64,000 nucleotides of DNA from Sphingomonas sp. NBWT7 (GTDB lineage Bacteria > Pseudomonadota > Alphaproteobacteria > Sphingomonadales > Sphingomonadaceae), in the NCBI RefSeq assembly GCF_014217605.1, contig NZ_CP043639.1, positions 2,255,501 to 2,319,500 on the forward strand, in the 5' to 3' direction. A program made the translations under genes and the position numbers. Within the stretch, counting starts at the first letter, position 1. Each line of letters opens with the position of its first letter. The notes under the pieces are model-generated. The model made no database searches. It saw only the letters and a program-made list of their open reading frames with translations, and had not been told where the DNA came from. Of the stretch, positions 8,677 through 17,750 are shown piece after piece.

Positions 8677-9924
8677 TTATCCGAACGGTTTGTCGAGCGA
8701 CGCGGGCGGCTGCGTGAAGAAGCGCGGGCCCTCGTCGGTGATGTGGAAGCAATCTTCGATGCGGATGCCGAACTTGCCCGGCAGATAGAGGCCCGGCTCG
8801 TTCGAGAAGCACATGCCCGGCGCCAGCGGCGTCGTTTCGCCGTGCACCAGATTGACCGGCTCGTGCACGTCGAGGCCGATGCCGTGGCCGGTACGGTGCG
8901 ACAGGCCTGGCAGCGCGTAGCGTGGGCCGTAGCCCAGCTTCTCGTAATAGGCGCGCACCGCATCATCGACGCTTCCGGCCGGCGCGCCGACCTTCGCGGC
9001 ATCCATCGCCACCGCCATGCCCTGGCGCATCTGCGCGAACACGCGGCGCTGCTCCGCCGTCGGCTCGCCGAACACGAAGGTGCGCGACACGTCGGCGACG
9101 TAGCCGTGCATGCTGCACGTGCAGTCCATCAGCACGACCGCGCCCTCGGCGAGCTTCAGCCGCTCCTTCGACCCGTGCGGCAGCGCGCTGCCCGGCCCGA
9201 TCTGCGCGCTGCTCGATCCGCGCTGCCCGCCATGACGCGCGATCTGCGCCGTCATGATCGCGTTGATGTCGTCGCCCGTCATGCCAGCGCGCACCTCGGC
9301 ATGCGTCGCGCGATAGGCGGCGATCATGATGTCGTTGGCGCGTTGCAGCAACGCGATCTCGGCCGGGCTCTTGATCATGCGCAGCGCATTGACGGGCGCT
9401 GCGCCCGACACGGTCCGCAATCCGGGCAGCAACCGGCGGATGCCGTCGACGATGAAGAAGCGCGCGGTCTCCTCCACCGCCAGCGTGCCGGTGCCAAGCC
9501 TCTTCTCCGTCAGCCAGTTGGCGATCAGCGCGAAGGGGCTTTCGTCCTCCTGCCACACGCGCACCTCACCCGGCACGTCGAGCATTTCGCGGATCGACGG
9601 TTCCTCGAAGAACGGCGTCACGATCAGCACCGGGCCGTCGGCCGGAATCACCGCCGCCGTCGTCCGCTCGCTGCGCCACCAGTCGATGCCGGTGAAATAA
9701 ACGAGGCTCGATCCCGCCTCGACCAGCAGCGCGGACAGGTTGCGGCGGCGCAGTTCGGCCTGGAGCCGCGCGAGCCGCCTCACGCGCTCGGCGCGGCCGA
9801 TCGGCGCGACGGGCGTCATCGCCGCCGGGCTCGGCGCTGCGCCGCTTGCGGCTGGCGCAGCCGCGACGACGATGCCTGCCATAGCGCCGCCGCGCAGTAG
9901 ATCGCGCCGCGCGAGTGACGTCAC
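8677..9924 (-). CDS. Tat-exported M24-family Xaa-Pro peptidase
   Basis: 415 aa. The start is GTG, overlapping the stop of the upstream M20 gene by 4 nt (GTGA), which implies translational coupling. The N-terminus carries a twin-arginine signal (ARRDLLRGGAMAGIVVAAAP), so it is exported folded with its metals. The M24 ligands are in LMDCTCSMHGYVADVSRTF (two Asp), LSHRTGHGIGLDVHEPVN (His), CFSNEPGLYLPG (Glu) and GIRIEDCFHI (Glu). It is closer to classic prolidase/PepQ sequences than to its two neighbouring M24 paralogs, so it is not a recent copy of them. Likely periplasmic di-/oligopeptide hydrolysis. Confidence 0.9.
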   Translation of the reverse strand: MTSLARRDLLRGGAMAGIVVAAAPAASGAAPSPAAMTPVAPIGRAERVRRLARLQAELRRRNLSALLVEAGSSLVYFTGIDWWRSERTTAAVIPADGPVLIVTPFFEEPSIREMLDVPGEVRVWQEDESPFALIANWLTEKRLGTGTLAVEETARFFIVDGIRRLLPGLRTVSGAAPVNALRMIKSPAEIALLQRANDIMIAAYRATHAEVRAGMTGDDINAIMTAQIARHGGQRGSSSAQIGPGSALPHGSKERLKLAEGAVVLMDCTCSMHGYVADVSRTFVFGEPTAEQRRVFAQMRQGMAVAMDAAKVGAPAGSVDDAVRAYYEKLGYGPRYALPGLSHRTGHGIGLDVHEPVNLVHGETTPLAPGMCFSNEPGLYLPGKFGIRIEDCFHITDEGPRFFTQPPASLDKPFG

Positions 9925-11333
9925 TTGGCGCTGCCCAGGTCGCGCAGCAGGAAATCCCAGTAATCGAATTGCTTCAGATACGCCGCGATCGGCACCCGCT
10001 CGTCGGTGCCATGCGCGCGGCTGTCGTCCGCGCCAAGCGCCAGCGCACCCGCGCCGTACGTCGGGATACCGGCGCTGCGGAACTCGCGCCCGTCGGTGCC
10101 GCCCGACGACATGCTCGGCTTCAGCGTCACGCCCGGATAGGTCGCGTCCATTGCCTTCTGCAGCCGCGCGAACAGCGCGGGATTGACTGGGGAGACGGGG
10201 CTCGCGACGCCCTCGCCAACCAGCGACACCGCGAGCTTGTCAATGCCGATCGTCTCGGCTATCTTGCCGCGTACCGCCTCGACGGTCGTACCCGGAAAGA
10301 TGCGGCAATTGACGTTCGCCGTGGCGTTCTGCGGCAGCGCGTTGGGCGCGTTGCCCGCCTGCAGCATCGTCGCGACGCACGTCGTCCACAGAATGTTGGC
10401 GTCGTGCGGATATTTCTCGGCAACGGCGCGCGCCACAGCGTCGGTCGGATCGGCCGCGAGCGTCGTCAGCGCCCGGCCAAGCTCGCCGCCCTTCTCCTTC
10501 GCCATGTCGGCGACCATGATCCGCGTGATCTCGTTGAACTCGACCGGGAAGCGCAGGCTCTCCAGCTTCACCAGCGCGCGCGCGAGATCGTAGATCGCAT
10601 TGTCGGCCCGCGGCGCGGAACTATGCCCACCGGGGTTCTTCGCCGCGATCGCGAAATTGGCGTAGGTCTTCTCCGCCGCCTGGATGTTGAAGCGATATTT
10701 GCCGTCGGCACCGATCTGCCCCGACCCCGCATCCGAGTTGAGCGCATATTCGGCACGCGCGACCAGCGGATGCTTGGTCAGCGCACGGGTCGTCATCATC
10801 CCGCTCTCCTCGTCGCCCGAAAAAGCGAGCAGCAGATCGCGCTCGGGCACGAAGCCCGCCTTCTTGAGCCGGACGAAGCTGGCGACCAGCGCGGTGACGC
10901 CCGCCTTGTTGTCGGTCGATCCGCGCCCGTAGATGTAGCCGTCCTTCTCGGTCGGCACATAGGGGTCGGTCGACCAGTTCTCCTTGAGCGCGTCGACGAC
11001 ATCCATATGCCCGAGAAACGCGATCGGCTTCGCGCGCGGATTGCGCCCGGCGTAGCGCACGACGAGCCCCGCCGTCTTCTCGCCGTCGATCTCGACCGGC
11101 ACGGTCTGAATGTCTTCGGCCGCGAACCCGGCAGCGCGCAGCCGCGCGGCATATTTCTCGATCAGCGCCGGCACCTGCCCGCGCCCCTTGGCGGTCGGCG
11201 TCGCGATCGCCTCTTCGAGCATCTGCCGCGCCATTGCGCGATCGGCGTCGGTTGCCGGCGCAGCCGTAACGGGTCCCGTCGCGGACACAATCATCGCCAG
11301 GGCGGCCCCGGCATACCAACGCGCGTTCATCAC
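9921..11333 (-). CDS. exported M20-family metallopeptidase
   Basis: 470 aa with signal peptide (MMNARWYAGAALAMIVSATG, cleavage near VTAAPA). M20 zinc-site residues are visible in order: FLGHMDVVDA (His, and Asp as catalytic partner), GRGSTDNKAG (bridging Asp), FSGDEESGM (Glu-Glu), ALNSDAGSG (Asp) and SRAHGTDERV (His). The insert dimerisation domain lies in the middle. The family comprises carboxypeptidases, dipeptidases and aminoacylases. It is coupled to the Tat-exported M24 gene by a 4-nt overlap and lies 68 nt downstream of the TonB receptor gene, with a hairpin in between. Acts on peptides or N-acyl amino acids; exact substrate unknown. Confidence 0.9.
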   Translation of the reverse strand: MMNARWYAGAALAMIVSATGPVTAAPATDADRAMARQMLEEAIATPTAKGRGQVPALIEKYAARLRAAGFAAEDIQTVPVEIDGEKTAGLVVRYAGRNPRAKPIAFLGHMDVVDALKENWSTDPYVPTEKDGYIYGRGSTDNKAGVTALVASFVRLKKAGFVPERDLLLAFSGDEESGMMTTRALTKHPLVARAEYALNSDAGSGQIGADGKYRFNIQAAEKTYANFAIAAKNPGGHSSAPRADNAIYDLARALVKLESLRFPVEFNEITRIMVADMAKEKGGELGRALTTLAADPTDAVARAVAEKYPHDANILWTTCVATMLQAGNAPNALPQNATANVNCRIFPGTTVEAVRGKIAETIGIDKLAVSLVGEGVASPVSPVNPALFARLQKAMDATYPGVTLKPSMSSGGTDGREFRSAGIPTYGAGALALGADDSRAHGTDERVPIAAYLKQFDYWDFLLRDLGSAK

Positions 11334-11356
11334 TCAGTCCCCATCTGATCCCTGAT

Positions 11357-11386
11357 ACCGGGGGCGTACCAGCGCACGCCCCCGGT
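11357..11386. terminator. 11-bp hairpin between the TonB receptor and peptidase genes
   Basis: ACCGGGGGCGT (11357-11367), 8-nt loop, ACGCCCCCGGT (11376-11386). The stem is perfect, but there is no T-run after it on the minus strand. It lies directly after the receptor stop codon, so it may act as a partial terminator or as an mRNA 3' stabiliser giving more receptor than peptidase message. Confidence 0.55.
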
Positions 11387-11401
11387 TCAATTGTCACCGC
11401 A

Positions 11402-14400
11402 TCAGAAGCCGACGTTGGCGCTGAGGAACAGGTAACGGCCCGTCGCATCGTAGAATTGCGGGTAGGTATTGCCGTTGCCGCCGTCCTCGATCGCCGCGGT
11501 GGTCGTAAGCGGCGGATCCTTGTCGAAGACGTTGTTGACGCCGGCGCGGAAGACCAGATCCTTGCGCACCTCGAACGACGCGGCGAGATCGAAGTAGCTG
11601 CGCGATCCGAGCCGCTCGTTGACGCCCGAGAAGCTGCCGGTCAGCGCCGGCTGGTCGCTCGTCTGCGCGATCTTGACCGCCGAGACGTAGCGCCACGTGC
11701 CCGTCAGGCTGAAGCGATCCGCCGGCGTCCACGTCGTCATGAACTTGTGCCGCCACTCCGGGCGCGGACGGCCGCAGAGCCCGGCGTACAGCCCCTTGCA
11801 CTCGTAGATATCGGCCTGCGGTGAATTGGGCAGCGGCACCGTCTTGTACGAGTCGAGGTACGTGCCGACGAGATTAAACGCGAGCCGCCCGGCATTGAGG
11901 CCGAGATCGGCGAGGTTCATGCGATAATCGACCGCGACGTCGACGCCCTTGGTCTGCAACGAACCGGTGTTGACGTTGAAGCGGCGGAAGTAGCCGTTCT
12001 CGCCCTGCCACAGCGAGCCGCTGTCGGGGCTGCGCTGGATCAGGCTGCAGAAATACGGGTCGCCGTTCGCGAGGCAATTGGCGATCGACAGGTTCGGGTT
12101 GACGCTGCCGACGAGGTTCTCGACCTTGATATCGAAATAGTCGACCGAGATCGTCAGCCCGCGCACGAAGCGCGGCTCGAACACTGCACCCAGCGACAGC
12201 GTCTTGGCGGTTTCGGGATCGAGATCGGGGTTGCCGCCGATCAGCGAGTTGAACTGCCCGGCCGGATTGTCGACGATGTTGCCGTATTGCGCGGCCGTCA
12301 CGCCGGTGCGCGCGCATTGCGCGAACGACGCGATCGGCGCTGCGCCCGAACATGGATCGTACGACCCGTTGGCGTTCTCGGTCAGCTCGACCTCGAACAG
12401 CTGCTGGCTGGAGAACAGCTCGATCACGTTGGGCGCACGCACGGCGCGCTGATATGAACCGCGCAGGCGAAAATCGCGTACCGGCGTCCAGTTCAGCCCC
12501 AGCTTGTACGTGTCGGTCTTGAACCCGCTGTCGTAATCCGAATAGCGGTACGCGCCCTCGAACGACAGCGTCTGCATGAACGGCACGTTCTCGACCAGCG
12601 GTACGATCAGCTCGCCGAAGAACTCCTTCGCCGCGACCGATCCGGTGATCGGCAGCTCCGGGCTTGCCGCTGCCTGATAGATTTCGTCGGGCTGATAATC
12701 GACCGAGTTCTTGCGGAATTCGTATCCGAAGGCGACCGCGACGCCGTTCTCCGCGAATGGCGAGGTCAAGCCCCATTCGCCGAGGTTGCCGTCGATCGCC
12801 GCGACGATGTTGACGAGGTTGGTGTCGCCCGTGATCGACTTCGTCTCGGCAACATATTGGACGGCCTGGGCACTCGCCTCCGGCCCGAAATAGTCGAGCG
12901 GCGAGCAATTGGCGTCGTTGTTGTTCGGATTGGCGTCGGCATTGATCGCGCAGACGATCTGGCCGGCCGAATTGCGCACCGCGTTGAACGCATTCGCCGT
13001 CCGCTGGCGGTTGGCGTCGCCGAGGAAGCGGCTGCGGTAATTCACCTTCGAATAGAGGCCGTAGACGTCATATTTGAACGGCCCGGCGATCTCGCCGCGC
13101 GCGCCGAGCACGATGCGGTAGCTCTGGTGCTGGATGTCGTCCTGCCGGTTGCCACCCTCGACGTTGCGCCGCGCGACGAGCACGCCCTGCGCGATCGAGG
13201 CGGGGCGGACGTAATTGCCCGCGCCGTCATAGACGCTCGCCGTGGACAGGCCGCGGCTGGTGCACAGGAAGTTCGCCTGCTGCGCGCTCAGATACGGGTT
13301 GTCGCAATTGATCCCGCTGATGCTGCCGGCGCCGACGGTAATGCCCGCGCTGTTGGTGCCCGGTGCGATCTGCGCGACCGAGCGGTCCTCCATGAACGAC
13401 GCCTCGAGATAGGGCGTGAAATTCTCGTTCACTTCGTAATGCGCCGTCGCGCCCAGCGCGTAGCGCTCGTCGGGGCGCTGATAGTAATTGTACGGCGCGA
13501 AATTGTACGTCTGCGTACCCGCGACGAACTGGCGGTCGCCGGTGGCGCGGAACGACGTCGGCAGGCCCGGAATGCCGCCGGCGTTGGTGAAGTTCGCCGG
13601 CGCGTTGGTGGCGGAACCGCTGCACGAGAATTCGTTGCCGCCCGCACCCGTCGCGCCCAGTGCGCAGGCAGAGTAATCGTAATCGCCCTGCAGGATCGGA
13701 TTGACCTTGCGATAGGTCGCATAAGCGGTGACGTTGCCGCGACCGTCATCCATGTTGCCGCCGACCACCGCCGACAATTCGGTGGTGAAGCCGTTCCAGA
13801 TCGTCTTCTCCGGCTTCAGATACGCGCCCGGCACGCGCGCGTTGTTGCGATCGAGCAGATCGCGCAGCTCGTCGCGGTCGTTGGTATGCTGGAAACCGGC
13901 GATGCTTCCGGTGAAGCGGATGCCGCTGAAATTCTCCATCAGCTTGAAGTTGACGACGCCGGCGATCGCGTCCGAACCGTAGACCGCCGATGCGCCGCCC
14001 GTCAGCACCTCGACCGACTGGATCAGCGGCGTCGGCACCTGGTTCAAATCCGACGGGATGTTCTTTGGCGAGCCGTACGGCAGGCGACGTCCGTTGATCA
14101 GCACCAGCGTGCGCGACGGGCTGAGGCCGCGAAGGTCGACCTGCGCGGTGCCCGTCGCCTCGTTCGAATTCGCCGCGCCCTGCGCTGCGAACACCTGCGG
14201 CAGCTGGTTGACGAGATCTTCGGTGCGCACCGTGCCGCGCACCGCGAACTCCTCGGCCGCGACGGTGGTGACCGGGCTGACGCTCTCGAGGTTGGGCGAG
14301 CGGATGCGCGATCCGGTGACGACGATCTCGCCGTCCTCGCTTGATCCGGCGGCGATATCGGCTGCTGCGTCCTGCGCGTGCGCCGGCAGCGCGACGGTCA

Positions 14401-14455
14401 TGAATGCGGCGGCGGTGCATAAAAGGAACGTGCGTGATGGTGCCCTGGTGGACAT
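11402..14455 (-). CDS. TonB-dependent receptor (nutrient uptake type)
   Basis: 1017 aa. Signal peptide (MSTRAPSRTFLLCTAAAFMT, ending HAQ), then a TonB-box-like EIVVTGSRI, a plug domain (DLVNQLPQVF; LVLINGRRLPYGSPKN; SVEVLTGGASAVYGSDAIAG) and a long 22-strand-type barrel ending in LSANVGF with C-terminal Phe. Large sphingomonad receptors of this kind import oligomers such as peptides or glycans using TonB/ExbBD energy. It stands between a secreted esterase-like gene and four peptidase genes, so a peptide or acylated-peptide substrate is the best inference. No siderophore-receptor signature is obvious. Confidence 0.93.
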   Translation of the reverse strand: MSTRAPSRTFLLCTAAAFMTVALPAHAQDAAADIAAGSSEDGEIVVTGSRIRSPNLESVSPVTTVAAEEFAVRGTVRTEDLVNQLPQVFAAQGAANSNEATGTAQVDLRGLSPSRTLVLINGRRLPYGSPKNIPSDLNQVPTPLIQSVEVLTGGASAVYGSDAIAGVVNFKLMENFSGIRFTGSIAGFQHTNDRDELRDLLDRNNARVPGAYLKPEKTIWNGFTTELSAVVGGNMDDGRGNVTAYATYRKVNPILQGDYDYSACALGATGAGGNEFSCSGSATNAPANFTNAGGIPGLPTSFRATGDRQFVAGTQTYNFAPYNYYQRPDERYALGATAHYEVNENFTPYLEASFMEDRSVAQIAPGTNSAGITVGAGSISGINCDNPYLSAQQANFLCTSRGLSTASVYDGAGNYVRPASIAQGVLVARRNVEGGNRQDDIQHQSYRIVLGARGEIAGPFKYDVYGLYSKVNYRSRFLGDANRQRTANAFNAVRNSAGQIVCAINADANPNNNDANCSPLDYFGPEASAQAVQYVAETKSITGDTNLVNIVAAIDGNLGEWGLTSPFAENGVAVAFGYEFRKNSVDYQPDEIYQAAASPELPITGSVAAKEFFGELIVPLVENVPFMQTLSFEGAYRYSDYDSGFKTDTYKLGLNWTPVRDFRLRGSYQRAVRAPNVIELFSSQQLFEVELTENANGSYDPCSGAAPIASFAQCARTGVTAAQYGNIVDNPAGQFNSLIGGNPDLDPETAKTLSLGAVFEPRFVRGLTISVDYFDIKVENLVGSVNPNLSIANCLANGDPYFCSLIQRSPDSGSLWQGENGYFRRFNVNTGSLQTKGVDVAVDYRMNLADLGLNAGRLAFNLVGTYLDSYKTVPLPNSPQADIYECKGLYAGLCGRPRPEWRHKFMTTWTPADRFSLTGTWRYVSAVKIAQTSDQPALTGSFSGVNERLGSRSYFDLAASFEVRKDLVFRAGVNNVFDKDPPLTTTAAIEDGGNGNTYPQFYDATGRYLFLSANVGF

Positions 14456-14527
14456 GATCGAACTCCCTGATGATGGTTGATTGAGGCTATCCGCGCCGGC
14501 GTCCCCTCGCCGTGCGCGCTTGCCCGG

Positions 14528-16255
14528 TTACTTGTATCGCCAGCTGGTAAGGTCAGCCCCCTTGGGGGCCGCCGCTTCGATCCGCTGCAGGATCTTCGGC
14601 ACGTACATCCAATTGTAGCGCAGCCGCCCGACCGAATTGGGCTGGGTCTTGTCGCCGTTCCAGCAATGCTCGTCGCGATCGCCGTACAGGATCTCGCCGC
14701 CATACGCCGGCTTCGCCGTCTTGAGGAAATCCTCCATCAGATAGACGGCGTTGTTGAGATAGAAATTGTCCATGTCGCCGACATAGATGTTGATCTTGCC
14801 CTGCAGCTTGGGCGCGAGCTTCTGCCAGTCGCGCTGCAGGATGTGGCGCAGGTCGTAATTTTCACGCCAGTGAGCGGCGACCTTGGGATCGATCTCGCCG
14901 GTCGCCTTGTTCCAGATGCGTTGCGGGTATCCGTCCGCACCCATCGGCGAGTAGACCGCTTCCCAGATATCCCACTGCCCGCCCGAACGCGTCTTGTCGC
15001 CGAGCACCAGCTCTAGCCGGTTCTCGTCCTCGATCGTGTTCGACAGGTGGCCTAGGTAATCGCGCTTCGCCGGCTTCGCGACCTTGCCGAACGGCCCTGT
15101 CCAGAAATAGGCGTTCTTGTCCTTGTAGATATCCGTCACCATCGTCTGACGGAAATCGATCGGATCGGGGCAGGCGGCGAACGCGCCATTATACTCGTCG
15201 GGATAGAAGACTTGCACAGCCAGCGCTTCCCACCCGCCGGTCGATCCGCCGTACAGGAAGCGCGACCAGCCCGCGCCGATACCGCGGAACTTCTTCTCCA
15301 GCGCCGGGATGAAATCGTAGGTGATCGCATCGCCGTACGGGCCGATGTTGGCCGAATTCACCGCATAGCTGTCGTCGTAATAGGGGTTCGAATGATCGAT
15401 CTCGACGATCAGCATCCGCGGAAAATCGGGCGACGTCCACTTCTGGTAGAAATCATACGCCTCGCGCTGCTCGGTGCGCTCGTAGCAGGTCTCGTTGATG
15501 AAACGCTTGTTCGGCGTGCACTTGATGTTCGCGTCCGGCGGCGTGGTGCGGAAGCCGCCGAAATCTTCCGGAAAATGCCCGTGGAAGATCGCCAGCGGAT
15601 AGCGCGCTTCGGGATGCTTGTCGAAATCCTTGGGCACCAGCACGTGGCCGCGCATGTAGACGTCGCGTCCCCAGAACTTCGACAGCCGGTCGGACTTGAA
15701 CTTGAAGTGCCGGACGTACTCGGTGTCCTTCGGTTCCTCGATCGGCGGCAGCACCTCGTTCAGCGCCAGCTTGATCTCACCGGGACGCTTGGGATCGAAA
15801 TTGACCTTGAACGGCTTGCTGATGAGGTTGCCCGGCTCCTTGCGCCAGTTCTGCCCCGCGCCGCGCGCCGCGGGCAGCTTCACGACCTTGCCGTTCGCGA
15901 GCTTGAACGTATCGTACTTATGCAGCACCGCCTGAACGGTATAGGTGCCGGCGGGAACGTCGGCGAGGCTGCGACCGGGATAGCCGAGCACGTCCTTGCC
16001 GATCACGCGCGCCTGGCCGTTGCGGAAATTCTCGACGTCGATGCCGAAGACCTGCGCGCCTTCGTAGCTTGCGTCGACTTGAAAACGCGGCTCCGTCTTG
16101 TCGTCGGCAGCAATCACCAGGATCAGCCGACCCTCATACGCGTTCTGCCCCGCCGCCGGCGTGGAAAGTTCAACCCGGAAGTCTTCCGCATGCAATGCAT
16201 GCGTCCCCGACATCAGCGCCGCAATTGCAGCGCCGACCGCGAACGTCTTTCGCAT
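14528..16255 (-). CDS. secreted alpha/beta-hydrolase, putative esterase
   Basis: 575 aa with signal peptide (MRKTFAVGAAIAALMSGTHA, cleavage near LHAED). An N-terminal beta-rich region of about 200 residues precedes a hydrolase-like domain. The nucleophile elbow FLYGGSTGGWEA (GxSxGG) matches the esterase D / PF00756 pattern, and GDRDEHCWNG near the C-terminus offers a candidate catalytic His. It is the first gene of the minus-strand peptidase operon, directly opposite the IclR regulator with 240 bp between them. It could remove acyl or ester groups from the imported substrate. The hydrolase assignment is fairly firm; the substrate is not known. Confidence 0.75.
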   Translation of the reverse strand: MRKTFAVGAAIAALMSGTHALHAEDFRVELSTPAAGQNAYEGRLILVIAADDKTEPRFQVDASYEGAQVFGIDVENFRNGQARVIGKDVLGYPGRSLADVPAGTYTVQAVLHKYDTFKLANGKVVKLPAARGAGQNWRKEPGNLISKPFKVNFDPKRPGEIKLALNEVLPPIEEPKDTEYVRHFKFKSDRLSKFWGRDVYMRGHVLVPKDFDKHPEARYPLAIFHGHFPEDFGGFRTTPPDANIKCTPNKRFINETCYERTEQREAYDFYQKWTSPDFPRMLIVEIDHSNPYYDDSYAVNSANIGPYGDAITYDFIPALEKKFRGIGAGWSRFLYGGSTGGWEALAVQVFYPDEYNGAFAACPDPIDFRQTMVTDIYKDKNAYFWTGPFGKVAKPAKRDYLGHLSNTIEDENRLELVLGDKTRSGGQWDIWEAVYSPMGADGYPQRIWNKATGEIDPKVAAHWRENYDLRHILQRDWQKLAPKLQGKINIYVGDMDNFYLNNAVYLMEDFLKTAKPAYGGEILYGDRDEHCWNGDKTQPNSVGRLRYNWMYVPKILQRIEAAAPKGADLTSWRYK

Positions 16256-16305
16256 GTCTTATCCCCTACCCGCGACAAGCTCCCCGCTTGGCCGCAACTC
16301 AAACT

Positions 16306-16365
16306 TGCCGCATCGCGGCATATTGTCAACGCATTTTTGATCGCATACCGAACGCATGTTGCGAT
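16306..16365. promoter_or_regulatory. palindromes in the esterase/IclR divergent promoter region
   Basis: TGCCGC-ATC-GCGGCA at 16306-16320 is a perfect 6-bp-arm palindrome. ATCGCA (16340-16345) and TGCGAT (16360-16365) form a second inverted pair 14 nt apart. Both lie between the esterase start (16255) and the IclR gene. IclR dimers bind palindromes of this sort, so these are candidate operators (inference). Confidence 0.4.
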
Positions 16366-16495
16366 AGCGCACGTTTAGTCCGCGGTTGGTACAATCGAGT
16401 GCGATTGCGGGGCAGAATAAGCGCTTGATCGGGTTGCGATTTGGTAACCCGCGCGTTTACCAAGATTGCGGCGGTTCGGGGGAGACAGAGGCGCA

Positions 16496-17323
16496 GTGTC
16501 CGATCAATCGAACAGCACTATCGGCGTAGATGACAGCGACGCGGCAGCTAGCGACCAAGACGATACCGATCGCGATTATGTTGCGTCGCTTGCGCGCGGG
16601 CTGGAAGTCATTTGTGCCTTCACGCGAGACAAGCCGACGATGACGTTGAGCGACGTCGCCAAGGCGACCGGCATGTCGCGCGCGACGGCGCGCCGCCTGC
16701 TGCTGACGCTGGTGCGCGAAGGCTATGCCGAGAAGCGCGACCGCGATTTCTCGCTGCGGCCCAAGGTCCTCCAGCTCGGCTACTCGGCGCTCGCCTCCGT
16801 CGGCATCCTCGACGTCGTCCAGCCGGTGATGAACGCGCTGTCGCAGCGCACGCAGGAATCGATCTACACCGCGGTGCTGACCGGCGACGACGTCACCTAT
16901 CTCGCTCGCTCGACGCCCGACCGCGTCATCTCGGTCAGCATCAACATCGGCAATCGCCTGCCTGCGTACGCCGTGTCGACCGGCCGCGTGCTGCTCGCCG
17001 GCGAGAGCGACGCCGCGCTCGAGCGCTATTTCGCGCGGCTGACGCTGGAGAAGCACACCACCAATACCGTCCGCTCGATCAAGCAGCTTCGTGCGGTGAT
17101 CGAGGAGACGCGCGAATGCGGCTACTCGCTCGTCGACGAGGAACTGGAGGTCGGCGTCCGCTCGCTGTCGGTGCCGATCTATGACGCGGCGGGCCACGTC
17201 ATCGCCGCGCTCAACGCCTGCTGCCCGTCGATGCGCTTCCCGGTCGAGGACATGCGCGAGAAGCTGGTACCAGAGCTGCGCGCCGCCGCGCAAAGCATCA
17301 ACGAGCGTTTCCAGCAGGGCTGA
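16496..17323 (+). CDS. IclR-family transcriptional regulator
   Basis: 275 aa from a GTG at 16496, chosen because a purine-rich GGGGGAG lies upstream; an in-frame TTG at 16466 would add ten residues. An N-terminal winged helix (TLSDVAKATGMSRATARRLL, then LVREGYAEKRD) is followed by the IclR effector domain with SIYTAVLTGDDVTYLARS, AYAVSTGRVLLAG and the conserved ECGYSLVDEELEVGVRSLSV. The subtype resembles PcaR/PobR/CatR activators of catabolic genes. It is transcribed away from the esterase-TonB-peptidase operon and is the probable regulator of it, responding to a small-molecule product of the pathway. Confidence 0.93.
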   Translation: MSDQSNSTIGVDDSDAAASDQDDTDRDYVASLARGLEVICAFTRDKPTMTLSDVAKATGMSRATARRLLLTLVREGYAEKRDRDFSLRPKVLQLGYSALASVGILDVVQPVMNALSQRTQESIYTAVLTGDDVTYLARSTPDRVISVSINIGNRLPAYAVSTGRVLLAGESDAALERYFARLTLEKHTTNTVRSIKQLRAVIEETRECGYSLVDEELEVGVRSLSVPIYDAAGHVIAALNACCPSMRFPVEDMREKLVPELRAAAQSINERFQQG

Positions 17324-17414
17324 ACCGACGGGTGCGGCGCGGATATGCGACCGTCGCTCCGGCGGCAGCGCGCGCGTTCTTGTGCCGCATCGCGCTTCGG
17401 CTTTACCGGCCGCG

Positions 17415-17579
17415 CTAGAAAATTGCCGGTGCTCGGACGCCGACGCGGCCGATCATGCGCCGCACGTCGTTCTCGCTCCGGCGCAATTCCCCTGCGATCG
17501 CGCCTGGCTCCAGCCCCTTCTGAATAGCCGCGCGCAAATCGTTGATCGCCGCCTGTGTCCACCGCGCCTCTGCTGGCAC
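17415..17579 (-). CDS. small HTH-like protein of unknown function
   Basis: 54 aa from a GTG at 17579 with AAGGGG 7 nt upstream; an ATG at 17585 and a GTG at 17609 are alternatives. The sequence has the look of a SANT/HTH repeat: RWTQAAINDLRAAIQKGLEP, then GAIAGELRRSENDVRRMIGR. A Trp opens helix 1, a turn Gly-Leu-Glu leads into an A-x-E-L-x-R-S-E-x-x-V recognition helix. Balanced composition and good periodicity argue for a real gene, but it stands alone and is very short. Possibly a DNA-binding accessory protein. Confidence 0.5.
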   Translation of the reverse strand: MPAEARWTQAAINDLRAAIQKGLEPGAIAGELRRSENDVRRMIGRVGVRAPAIF

Positions 17580-17750
17580 TGCCATTCCCCTTTCAGGCGT
17601 GTCCGCCACTGGGCGGCGGCGTTAGCGACGCCTATCTCACCATCCGGTTAAGCCGTGGCCGGTCGCAGATGCTGCACGTAACCCGCATCGCCCGCGCAAC
17701 GGGGGGCGTAAGGCGCCCGATCATCTCCACGCACTATGTACCGCAGCTAC

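Noticed and set aside
12857..14344. 495-codon plus-strand frame over the TonB receptor gene
   Set aside because: It is antisense to a receptor with clear signal peptide, plug and barrel, and its translation is Arg/Ala/Asp noise.
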